From CAYLXC01 sp964387865 (GTDB taxonomy: Bacteria > Patescibacteriota > Microgenomatia > Daviesbacterales > UBA10151), in contig CAYLXC010000035.1 of assembly GCA_964387865.1 (NCBI GenBank), forward strand, positions 1 to 6,235: 6,235 nucleotides of DNA, in the 5' to 3' direction. A model generated the notes under the pieces. The model was not told the DNA's origin, did not search any database, and saw only the letters and a list, made by a program, of their open reading frames with translations. Of the stretch, positions 1 to 5,870 are shown piece after piece. A program made the position numbers and the translations under genes. Numbering within the stretch: the first letter of the stretch is position 1; every line of letters starts with the position of its first letter.

Positions 1-1250
1 GAGAAGAGCTGGGTTTGCCAATCTTTGTCATTAATATTAATATTTGGTTCAACTCCCCTGCCTTCAATTGGCTGATTATCATCCCTTAATGTTATGGAAT
101 GTACTAAAAATAAAGAATACTTTTCTTTCTCAGAAATTTGATTATCCAGCTGAAAGACTTTTTCAACAGTCCCCCATCCTTTTGTAGGCACCCCTAAAAC
201 TATCCCGATATTATACTTTTTTAAAGTGGACGCTAACATTTCCGCAGAAGATTGGGTTGCGTTATCAGTAAGTACCACAATCTGCTTGAACTTTTTAATT
301 ATGGGTAATTTATCTGTTTGAGTTTTAAACGGCAAATATTCCCCTTTATGATAAAAATCAAAAGCATATTGGTTTTTCCCAACAAAAAATCCCAGAAAGT
401 ATGCTGTTGCATCAATTGCCCCTCCAACATTTCCTCTTAAATCAAAAATAAGTGCATTCACATTTGTATCTAGAAATGGATTCAAAGCCTGCTGAAATTC
501 TTCCAAAGATGTCGGAGTAAATTTGCTAAACTTTAAATATAAAATTTCAGAGCCAATAACCTCTGCAAAAATTGCAGGTTCTACCCCTTTTTCATCATAT
601 CTTTTCTTGGTTTCATCTTGAGTCAAAACATCCTTTGCGTAAGCAAGCTGTTTTAGTTTTTCCTTGGCTTCAACTGATGTATCTTTCTTAAGTTTTTCAG
701 ATTGTTCCTGAAAAGCTTTTTCAACTGCCTCCTCTGATGCATTTTTTCCTAAGCCCAAATCCTTATAAAGGTCTTTTTCAGGATTTATATTTTCAACAGT
801 ATTTTTAAGTTGTTCCTCCTGCTTTTGGGTAAATAGGCCGGATCTTCCTTGAGGATTTAAAGAAGCAAGTGAATTTTGTGCGACATTTGCAACAAATTGG
901 TTTCTTTTTTCATCATCCATCCCTTTCATACTCTCTTCCAAAACTTTCATCAATCCATCTTTGCCGGTTATGTTTGCTGTAAGAGGTGCTCCGAGTGCTT
1001 TTTCAGCACCCATCCTGAAAAGATCAATAAGTTGTGCATCAGATAAATTATCCCAATAGTTTTCCTTAACCTTGTCATAAACTTCACCTAAAAATGCCTT
1101 TGGGGTATTTCTCTCTTGCTGGACCATGGTGGATGGCGGATTATTTTTTGTAAAGTAGGCATATCCAAAACCCACACCTATAGAAAAAATCAGAAGGAAA
1201 ATGAAAATGCTTTTAATAAAGTGTTTATTAATTTTGTGCATGATTTTCAT
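1..1250 (-). CDS. Membrane-anchored S41 (C-terminal processing) peptidase-like protein with J-like domain, partial
   Basis: This gene reads off the left edge; 416 residues are visible and the C-terminus is missing. Residues 1-33 form a signal anchor (basic start, then one hydrophobic segment ending GVGFGYAYF), so the rest should lie outside the cytoplasm. Residues about 45-150 are a helical N-terminal region. Residues 160-222 resemble a J-domain, placed where S41 proteases usually carry PDZ. The S41 core follows: IFDLRGNVGG (canonical LDLRNNPGG) around residues 279-288, the nucleophile region TQSSAE with S334 in the catalytic place, PTKGWGTVE at 355-363, and GRGVEPNI near the end. The usual general-base lysine, 25 residues after the serine, is W359 here, while K357 lies two residues earlier, so activity is uncertain. 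The family cleaves extracytoplasmic proteins, often near C-termini; the substrate here is unknown. The ATG at 1250 has no ribosome binding site, and a TATACT box lies 10 nt upstream. Confidence 0.88.
   Translation of the reverse strand, partial: MKIMHKINKHFIKSIFIFLLIFSIGVGFGYAYFTKNNPPSTMVQQERNTPKAFLGEVYDKVKENYWDNLSDAQLIDLFRMGAEKALGAPLTANITGKDGLMKVLEESMKGMDDEKRNQFVANVAQNSLASLNPQGRSGLFTQKQEEQLKNTVENINPEKDLYKDLGLGKNASEEAVEKAFQEQSEKLKKDTSVEAKEKLKQLAYAKDVLTQDETKKRYDEKGVEPAIFAEVIGSEILYLKFSKFTPTSLEEFQQALNPFLDTNVNALIFDLRGNVGGAIDATAYFLGFFVGKNQYAFDFYHKGEYLPFKTQTDKLPIIKKFKQIVVLTDNATQSSAEMLASTLKKYNIGIVLGVPTKGWGTVEKVFQLDNQISEKEKYSLFLVHSITLRDDNQPIEGRGVEPNININDKDWQTQLF
585..773 (-). other. Degenerate J-domain-like segment (residues 160-222) inside the S41 protein
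   Basis: The segment opens with DLYKDLGLGKNASEEAVEKA and closes with LTQDETKKRYDEKG. This matches the layout of DnaJ J-domains: DYYxxLGVxxxAS, helix II, a loop, helix III with AYxVL, then RYDxxG. The HPD tripeptide needed to stimulate DnaK ATPase is replaced by KKD (inside EKLKKDTS), so a co-chaperone role is unlikely, especially outside the cytoplasm. It may be a structural or peptide-binding substitute for PDZ. The resemblance is seen directly; homology and role are inferred. Confidence 0.65.
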
Positions 1251-1276
1251 AGAATGTTAAAGTATAATCATAACAT
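1251..1276. promoter_or_regulatory. Bidirectional promoter with overlapping -10 boxes and inverted repeat
   Basis: The string AGTATAAT at 1261-1268 reads TATAAT on the plus strand (1263-1268) and TATACT on the minus strand (1266-1261), so both divergent genes could share the same four central bases for their -10 elements. The plus-strand box lies 6 nt before the DUF475 ATG, and the minus-strand box lies 10 nt before the S41 ATG. A perfect inverted repeat, ATGTTA (1254-1259) and TAACAT (1271-1276), brackets the boxes with an 11-bp gap and could be an operator. I see no convincing -35 box on either strand. Confidence 0.6.
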
Positions 1277-2189
1277 GGATGCATTTTCTATAATCCTAAT
1301 AGTTTTCGGTTTGGCACTTTTTGAGATAGTCTCATCTGTTGATAATGCCATAATTAATGCCCAAATCCTATCCACTATGGGGGAGAAGGCCAAAAGATGG
1401 TTTCTTTTGTGGGGGCTTCTTTTAGCAGTATTTTTGATCCGTGGAATTTTGCCCTGGATGATTGTCTGGGCAACTTCCCCTTCCTTAGGACCTGTTGGTG
1501 CTTTAGTTGCATCTTTTTCTACTGATGTTGGAGTTCAGCATGCCATAGAATCCTCAGCGCCCCTTCTTTTAATTGCGGGTGGAACATTTTTAGTATTTTT
1601 ATTTTTTTACTGGCTTTTTTTGGAGCCAAAATATTATGGACTTAGGGGGGAAAGATTTATCCACTCACAAGGGGTTTGGTTTTATGCAATTGTGTCCATA
1701 CTTTTGTCTGTAATTGTCTGGTTAGCTTTAAGAGTTAATCCAATGATGGCTTTTGGTGCAGTACTTGGCTCAACAGCCTTTTTTATAACACATGGATTTA
1801 GGGAAAATGCGGAAAAAATGGAGAAAAGATTGGAGGTGCAGTCAGGTAGTATTACAGATACTTCCAAAGTATTTTACTTAATGGTTATTGATGCAACATT
1901 TTCATTAGATGGAGTTTTAGGAGCATTTGCTTTTACGCTGTCTGTTCCTTTAATTCTTTTGGGAAATGGTTTAGGGGCAATTGTTGTCAGACAATTTACA
2001 ATCTCCAATATTGAAAGAATTAAAAAATATGTTTTTTTGAAAAACGGAGCCATGTATTCAATTTTAGGATTGGGAATGATCATGATAATGGAAAGTTTTG
2101 GCTTTGAAATCCCCTCTTTTGTCTCCCCAATCTTTACTGCAGTAGTAATCGGCTACTTTTTCCTAAAATCCAGAAGGGCATTGACATAG
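1275..2189 (+). CDS. DUF475 / TerC-like integral membrane protein
   Basis: A 304-residue multi-spanning membrane protein. The first helix carries FEIVSSVDNAIINA (D23, N24, N28), the acidic membrane motif of the TerC/DUF475 group. A second matching motif, VIDATFSLDGVLGAFA (D206, D212), lies in the C-terminal half and is followed by GNGLGAIVVRQFT and KKYVFLKNGAMYSI, both typical of DUF475. Related TerC/Alx proteins are linked to metal ion export, notably manganese, so paired membrane aspartates may bind a cation; the actual substrate of this protein is unknown. I start it at ATG 1275 because TATAAT lies exactly 6 nt upstream, as for other genes here, and because the motif-bearing helix begins directly after it. 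An ATG at 1254 would add seven residues. The frame is open further upstream to 1116, but that part overlaps the divergent S41 gene and has no membrane-protein character. The stop lies 3 bp from the stop of the convergent neighbour. Confidence 0.85.
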   Translation: MDAFSIILIVFGLALFEIVSSVDNAIINAQILSTMGEKAKRWFLLWGLLLAVFLIRGILPWMIVWATSPSLGPVGALVASFSTDVGVQHAIESSAPLLLIAGGTFLVFLFFYWLFLEPKYYGLRGERFIHSQGVWFYAIVSILLSVIVWLALRVNPMMAFGAVLGSTAFFITHGFRENAEKMEKRLEVQSGSITDTSKVFYLMVIDATFSLDGVLGAFAFTLSVPLILLGNGLGAIVVRQFTISNIERIKKYVFLKNGAMYSILGLGMIMIMESFGFEIPSFVSPIFTAVVIGYFFLKSRRALT

Positions 2190-2192
2190 TTT

Positions 2193-3893
2193 CTACCAGA
2201 TAAAGTAGCTTGATGTTGGATTCCCTAGCATTTTATTTATAAATGGGCTTTGGGGGAAGATTTGTTGGGCTTTTTGGATAAATTGGGTACCGGAATCAGT
2301 GTGTCCTGTTGAAAGCAAAAATAATCCGATCCTTAAATAAGGCAGATAGTCTGTGAACTTATAGTTTGCTGGCGAAAGCGTGGAAAGATCTACATGATTC
2401 AGGCGCAACTCAGAAGCTAAACCCCCTTTAATTGAAACTATTATGAAATCATCAACGTAAACCAATTTCCACGATTCATCTTTAACAATATTTTGTATAA
2501 ATGTTCTTCCCCAGGGTGTTTGATCTGTGTGGGAAAAAATAACTGTTTTAAATTCCCTAAATTCATCCAGTTTTTTAAAATTATTGTAATCTGCTTGGGA
2601 TGGAATATATTCCCCCTGGAAAAATTCTTTTGGATATGCCTCCGGTCTTCCGTCAACATAAACCTGGTATTTTGGATACCCTCTATAAAGTATGTAGCTT
2701 CCTATGTCAAAATTATTAAAGATTGGGTTTGGAAGATCATGGCTTATCACGAAATCCAATGCACTTTTATAGCTTTCCACATTTTTTAATATGGGTTTAT
2801 GCGGATCAGATCTATATTTATAATAATCCCCATTAAAGTAAAAAAATGTTTCTAGCAAAAGTAATGAGATGGTAATGAATGTTAAAATTCTACCCAGATT
2901 TTTCCATGGCATAACTCCAAAGTTTTGTATCACTGCCGGTAAAGATAAAAACACCAGATAAGGAAAGCTTCTGACATGCATTAAGGCAAGGCCTACTCCA
3001 CTCAAGGCAAGCAGAATATTTTTTAGCTGGAATTGTCTTCTTATTAAAGCTACTACTATCGATAAGCCTATGATTGCTACTGATAACTTAACAAACAAAA
3101 AGTTTGGATCAGAAAACTTTATATTTTCCAAAAAAAACAAAGTTTGATTTTCAACAATGGTATACCCATAGTTCTTGCTGACATTAAGTGGATAAAGTAA
3201 TCCTTGCAATCCATTCGGGTTTATAAAACTCACAATAACCGATAGCATAAAAATTATATTCAGGAATTTCGTATGTGCACCCCTGGGGTGGGATCGTAGT
3301 TTTTGGTAGAATAAATGGAGAATAAAAATAGCCTGTAACATAAGTCCTATGAAAAAATAAATATGGGTGTTAACCCAGATAAGCTGGATTATGGGTAATG
3401 CGAAGACTAACCTTATGTTTAAAACATTTGTACCACGATCGGAAGAAACTTGTTTACTTGTAAATTTCTCCAAAATATATAATGTAATAGCAGTAAATAA
3501 AAAGCTGAAAATTTCCGGCCTAAGTTCCAGCCTTTCCCTTAAAACATGCAAAAAAATAAAGCCAATTGGTAAAAGTAATACTCTATTTTCTTTAGGGATG
3601 GTTTTAATAGTCAGCCAGACTGATAAGAGAATGAGTATGATTTTAAGAATAAGCATCCACTGAAGTCCTATGGTTTGGTTAAATTCAAAAACCATAACTT
3701 CAAAAAGCCAATGGGTGTTAACAAAAGGAAAATTTGGATTTGTGTAAGAAAAAAGATTTGTTTTTGGAATACCCCATGTGTTTACAATGATCTCTCCAAG
3801 CTTAAGGTGTCTTCCCAAATCCTGGTCAAATGATGTATCGCTTCTAAAAAGAAATGAAAATACAAAGAATAAAAGAAGTATTTTTACCCACAT
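2193..3893 (-). CDS. GT-C type (PMT/ArnT-like) membrane glycosyltransferase-like protein
   Basis: A 566-residue protein with many hydrophobic segments over residues 1-350 and a soluble C-terminal part. Just after the first helix comes SFDQDLGRHLKLGE (D23, D25, H29), which matches the acidic first-loop motif (often DPDLWWH) of GT-C enzymes that use lipid-linked sugars outside the membrane. The same loop continues with NTHWLFEV (residues 59-66), as in this group. ELRPE (R125-E127) and VNTHIYFFIG are further recurrent motifs. The C-terminal domain has VYVDGRPEAYP around D414, common in uncharacterised GT-C-like proteins, and a tail resembling a single TPR-like helix pair. Donor and acceptor are unknown and activity is not proven; it could be an oligosaccharide-adding enzyme of the cell surface. 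It lies 12 bp downstream of the rhomboid gene on the same strand, but has its own -10-like box and no ribosome binding site. Confidence 0.7.
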   Translation of the reverse strand: MWVKILLLFFVFSFLFRSDTSFDQDLGRHLKLGEIIVNTWGIPKTNLFSYTNPNFPFVNTHWLFEVMVFEFNQTIGLQWMLILKIILILLSVWLTIKTIPKENRVLLLPIGFIFLHVLRERLELRPEIFSFLFTAITLYILEKFTSKQVSSDRGTNVLNIRLVFALPIIQLIWVNTHIYFFIGLMLQAIFILHLFYQKLRSHPRGAHTKFLNIIFMLSVIVSFINPNGLQGLLYPLNVSKNYGYTIVENQTLFFLENIKFSDPNFLFVKLSVAIIGLSIVVALIRRQFQLKNILLALSGVGLALMHVRSFPYLVFLSLPAVIQNFGVMPWKNLGRILTFITISLLLLETFFYFNGDYYKYRSDPHKPILKNVESYKSALDFVISHDLPNPIFNNFDIGSYILYRGYPKYQVYVDGRPEAYPKEFFQGEYIPSQADYNNFKKLDEFREFKTVIFSHTDQTPWGRTFIQNIVKDESWKLVYVDDFIIVSIKGGLASELRLNHVDLSTLSPANYKFTDYLPYLRIGLFLLSTGHTDSGTQFIQKAQQIFPQSPFINKMLGNPTSSYFIW

Positions 3894-3908
3894 GCAGAAA
3901 TTGTATCA
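3894..3908 (-). promoter_or_regulatory. Extended -10 promoter of the GT-C gene, overlapping the rhomboid stop codon
   Basis: On the minus strand the junction reads TGATACAATTTCTGCATG. TACAAT (3905-3900) is a good -10 hexamer, the TGA before it supplies an extended -10 TGn, and exactly 6 nt separate it from the ATG. The same TGA is the stop codon of the rhomboid gene. No Shine-Dalgarno sequence lies in this gap, so a leaderless transcript is the simplest reading. Confidence 0.5.
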
Positions 3909-4565
3909 TGTATATGCAGTAGGTCTGGAAAATGTTTTTGCTGCAATCCATCCAAATGCAAAGCCTCCGGCATGAGCAAAAAAGGCTATCCCTCCCATAT
4001 CTGATGCCGCAACAGTTATGGAGGCAGCCCCTGAGAAAAGCTGGGTTATAAACCAATAAAATAGCATCACAGATGCAGGCACATCCATTACTGTAAGAAA
4101 GCCGAAAACCGGTACCAAAGTTTTTATTGTATGGTGTCCAAACCATGCAAAATATGCCCCCAAAACTCCGGCTATTGCCCCGGATGCCCCAATCATTGGA
4201 ATTGTTGATTCCGGGTTCAAAACAAATTGAGCCAACCCTCCTGCAACCCCCGATGCTAGATAAATTATTGGAAAAAGCAAAAATCCAAATCTCCCCTCCG
4301 CATTGTCCCCAAAAATCCAAAGAAACAGCATATTTGAAATAATATGTATAAATCCCCCGTGTAAAAATTGGCTTGTAACAAATGGAAATAAACTCTCAAA
4401 ATTAGAAAAATCTACAAGGTTTGGAATTAGGGCAAATTGGGCAATGAATGCATCTGGATTTGCTGCAGTTAACTCAAGATAAAAAACATAAATATTTATA
4501 GAAATAATTGATAAGACCCAAAAAGGAAAAATCCCTGAAGGATGGGAGTCTTTTAAAGGGATCAT
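3906..4565 (-). CDS. Rhomboid family intramembrane serine protease
   Basis: A 219-residue protein with six or so membrane segments, the compact bacterial form of the family. The signature residues are present: HGGFIHIISNMLFLWIFGDN (H74, N78 of the oxyanion region), the nucleophile S128 in GASGAIAGV, and the second catalytic residue H198 in AHAGGFAFG. Rhomboids cleave membrane proteins within or next to their transmembrane helices. The substrate here is unknown; the neighbouring GT-C and S41 proteins are surface or membrane proteins, but nothing in the sequence ties them to it. The catalytic dyad looks intact, so activity is expected. There is no cytoplasmic N-terminal domain as in GlpG. The start at 4565 is supported by an extended -10 (TGCTAAAAT) 6 nt upstream and the lack of any ribosome binding site. 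It is the first gene of a possible two-gene unit with the GT-C gene. Confidence 0.93.
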   Translation of the reverse strand: MIPLKDSHPSGIFPFWVLSIISINIYVFYLELTAANPDAFIAQFALIPNLVDFSNFESLFPFVTSQFLHGGFIHIISNMLFLWIFGDNAEGRFGFLLFPIIYLASGVAGGLAQFVLNPESTIPMIGASGAIAGVLGAYFAWFGHHTIKTLVPVFGFLTVMDVPASVMLFYWFITQLFSGAASITVAASDMGGIAFFAHAGGFAFGWIAAKTFSRPTAYT

Positions 4566-4580
4566 AACTATATTTTAGCA
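4566..4580 (-). promoter_or_regulatory. Extended -10 promoter of the rhomboid gene
   Basis: The minus strand reads TGCTAAAATATAGTTATG. TAAAAT (4577-4572) with a TGn extension (4580-4578) lies exactly 6 nt before the ATG. No good -35 is seen 17 nt further upstream, as expected for an extended -10 promoter. No ribosome binding site fits, so the mRNA is predicted to begin at or near the start codon. Confidence 0.55.
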
Positions 4581-4591
4581 GATTAGTACGC

Positions 4592-4646
4592 TACGCGATT
4601 CATTGCGTGATTATTGCGCAAGATATTGCGCGTGAATTGCGCAAGA
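4592..4646. repeat. Helically phased TTGCGC array between rhomboid and fic
   Basis: TTGCG begins at 4603, 4614, 4626 and 4637, with a degenerate fifth unit (TACGCG) at 4592, giving a period of 11, 11, 12 and 11 bp, close to one turn of DNA. Two of the units (4614, 4637) are full palindromes, TTGCGCAA. The array fills the -35 region of the fic promoter and ends a few bases before its extended -10, and it lies upstream of the divergent rhomboid promoter. This is what a multi-site operator looks like. The last three units (4614-4646) recur downstream of fic. Confidence 0.8.
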
Positions 4647-4649
4647 ATA

Positions 4650-4658
4650 TGATATAAT
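4650..4658 (+). promoter_or_regulatory. Extended -10 promoter of fic
   Basis: TGATATAAT is a perfect extended -10 (TGn plus consensus TATAAT at 4653-4658). The ATG follows after 6 nt (GCTTAT), leaving no room for a ribosome binding site, so a leaderless transcript is predicted. The -35 zone is taken up by the TTGCGC array, which suggests control by a protein bound there. Confidence 0.7.
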
Positions 4659-4664
4659 GCTTAT

Positions 4665-5720
4665 ATGTTTAAGCCACGCTATACTATCACCCCCAAAATA
4701 CTTACCAACATAAGTGATATAACAGAGATTAAGGCGATCGTTGAAAGGTCCAGAGTACTTCCACTTAATGAGGCACAGCTTCGCCGTCAGGCAATTCTCC
4801 GCATGGCTCACACATCTACCTCTATTGAGGGTAACAAACTGGCACAATTTGAAGTTGGTAAGGTTTTAGAGGGAAAAACAGTTAGAGCTCCCCAAAAAGA
4901 TATATTAGAAGTTGAGAATTATTACAAAGCATTACAACTTTTGGAGAAATTATCCAAGCTTAAGCACGATCTTACAGTAGAAGAAGTACTTCTTCTACAC
5001 AAAACAGTTATAAATGGTTTAGTTGATAAAGAGAAAACCGGAAAATTTAGACCCGGGGATGTCTATGTACTTGATGATTTGGGGGGCGGTAAGGAGTTGC
5101 TTCGTTTTAAGGGGCCCGATGCAAAAGTAGTTCCCGGATTAGTTTCAAAACTACTGGAATGGCTTAAGAAATCTAGAAAAGATTTGCACCCAATTATTGT
5201 TGCGGGAATACTTCATTTGGAATTTGTTTCCATTCATCCCTTTACTGATGGTAACGGAAGAGTCGCGAGACTTCTAACGCAACTTTTTCTTTACAGGAGA
5301 GGTTGGGATTTTAGAAAAATTATAGTCCTGGAAGATTATTACAATAGAGACAGACTGTCTTACTATAATGCTGAACATATGGAAGAAGGAAGCCAATACA
5401 TTCAAGGTAGAGAATTTACGCATTGGCTGGAATACTTTACTTCGGGATTTTTGGTCGAAGCGAGAAAAGCTTTAGAGAAAATTCAGTCCATTGGATTTGG
5501 AAAGGTAAGCAAAGTTTCAGAACAGATCTTTTTAGATAAAGATGAAATACAAATTATGGACTTTCTTACAACTACAGGTAGGATTACGTCTGATGATGTT
5601 TCGGATATCTTGCCGATTGCTAAAAGAACTGCACAACTCAAACTAAAAAATCTTGTTGAAAAAGGGCTCTTGGAGCGTCAGGGTGAGACAACAGGAACAT
5701 ACTATACTATAAAGAAGTGA
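4665..5720 (+). CDS. Fic family protein (AMPylase type) with self-inhibition motif and winged helix
   Basis: A 351-residue Fic protein. The family transfers a nucleotide part, usually AMP from ATP, to a hydroxyl side chain of a target protein, and some members also reverse this. The catalytic motif HPFTDGNGR (H191-R199) is complete. An N-terminal inhibition helix motif, S51-TSI-E55-G56-N57 ([S/T]xxxE[G/N]N), is present, so the active site is probably blocked by E55 at rest (class II architecture). PGDVYVLDDLGGGKELLRF around residues 128-146 corresponds to the flap that docks the target. Residues about 294-351 form a winged helix (EIQIMDFLTTTGRITSDDV..., then a wing GETTGTYYTI), as in SoFic-like proteins. 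No antitoxin-like gene is adjacent, which fits inhibition in cis. TTGCGC arrays on both sides hint at DNA-binding autoregulation by the winged helix. The target is unknown. The start at 4665 is fixed by a perfect extended -10 6 nt upstream. Confidence 0.93.
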   Translation: MFKPRYTITPKILTNISDITEIKAIVERSRVLPLNEAQLRRQAILRMAHTSTSIEGNKLAQFEVGKVLEGKTVRAPQKDILEVENYYKALQLLEKLSKLKHDLTVEEVLLLHKTVINGLVDKEKTGKFRPGDVYVLDDLGGGKELLRFKGPDAKVVPGLVSKLLEWLKKSRKDLHPIIVAGILHLEFVSIHPFTDGNGRVARLLTQLFLYRRGWDFRKIIVLEDYYNRDRLSYYNAEHMEEGSQYIQGREFTHWLEYFTSGFLVEARKALEKIQSIGFGKVSKVSEQIFLDKDEIQIMDFLTTTGRITSDDVSDILPIAKRTAQLKLKNLVEKGLLERQGETTGTYYTIKK

Positions 5721-5749
5721 TTTGCCCGCAGCTATCCGCTGTTTGCAAA
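5721..5749 (+). other. Imperfect hairpin directly after the fic stop codon
   Basis: TTTGC (5721-5725) pairs with GCAAA (5745-5749), and CAGC (5729-5732) pairs with GCTG (5738-5741), with a 3x3 internal loop between the two stems. No T-run follows, so it does not qualify as a standard intrinsic terminator. It may protect the 3' end of the fic mRNA or have no role. Confidence 0.35.
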
Positions 5750-5760
5750 GTGCTGATGGG

Positions 5761-5793
5761 TTGCGCAAGTTTTTGCGCGCGTTTTGCGCAAGA
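5761..5793. repeat. Second copy of the 33-bp triple TTGCGC element
   Basis: TTGCGC begins at 5761, 5773 and 5784 (12 and 11 bp apart), the same order and spacing as 4614-4646. The two 33-bp copies agree at 28 of 33 positions, and all changes lie between the TTGCGC cores. The conserved cores and varied spacers argue for selection on protein binding. The copy lies just upstream of a possible promoter for the RRM gene. Confidence 0.8.
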
Positions 5794-5801
5794 TTCACCT
5801 C
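5791..5801 (+). repeat. Upstream copy of an 11-nt anti-Shine-Dalgarno sequence
   Basis: AGATTCACCTC here is identical to 5871-5881, exactly 80 nt downstream. Both copies are complementary to the RRM gene's ribosome binding site region (5898-5908). This copy overlaps the end of the TTGCGC element. It would be in the RNA only if transcription comes from fic or from a promoter upstream of it. Confidence 0.6.
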
Positions 5802-5830
5802 TTGCTATTTAAGCTTTTTTATGAGATACT
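5802..5830 (+). promoter_or_regulatory. Tentative promoter of the RRM gene
   Basis: TTGCTA (5802-5807) and GATACT (5825-5830) match the -35 and -10 consensus at 4 of 6 positions each, with a 17-bp spacer. This would start an RNA near 5837 with a leader of roughly 75 nt that contains the hairpin at 5871-5908 but not the upstream anti-Shine-Dalgarno copy. The match is weak, and read-through from fic is an alternative. Confidence 0.3.
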
Positions 5831-5870
5831 ATGTTTAGAGTGTTGAGGATAAGTGTGTTTTTTTCCATTT

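Noticed and set aside
585..773. A true DnaJ-type co-chaperone
   Set aside because: The HPD tripeptide is missing, the segment is fused to an S41 core, and a signal anchor places it outside the cytoplasm, away from DnaK.
1116..1274. Longer N-terminus for the DUF475 protein, open from 1116
   Set aside because: It overlaps the N-terminal coding part of the divergent S41 gene, is polar and not membrane-like, and the consensus -10 box fits the ATG at 1275.
2221..2258. Possible terminator hairpin (CATTT/AAATG with outer TTCCC/GGGAA) near the 3' end of the GT-C gene
   Set aside because: The stems are short, AT-rich and asymmetric, lie inside coding sequence, and have no T-run on either strand.
3844..4320. 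158-codon open frame on the minus strand
   Set aside because: It lies in another frame across the well-supported rhomboid gene and shows no family motifs; its cysteine-rich composition is typical of an out-of-frame shadow.
4592..4646. CRISPR array or replication iterons
   Set aside because: The 11-12 bp units have no spacers of CRISPR size and no cas genes are present. Iterons would need a Rep gene or origin features, none of which are seen.
4614..5793. fic as an insertion sequence or transposon bounded by direct repeats
   Set aside because: No transposase or integrase is present, and the repeats are functional-looking site clusters rather than short target duplications. A cassette remains possible but unsupported.
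5761..5793. Intrinsic terminator for fic formed by the TTGCGCAA palindromes
   Set aside because: The cores could pair in RNA, but no T-run follows, and the same element upstream of the fic promoter would not be in the fic message. A DNA-binding role explains both copies better.
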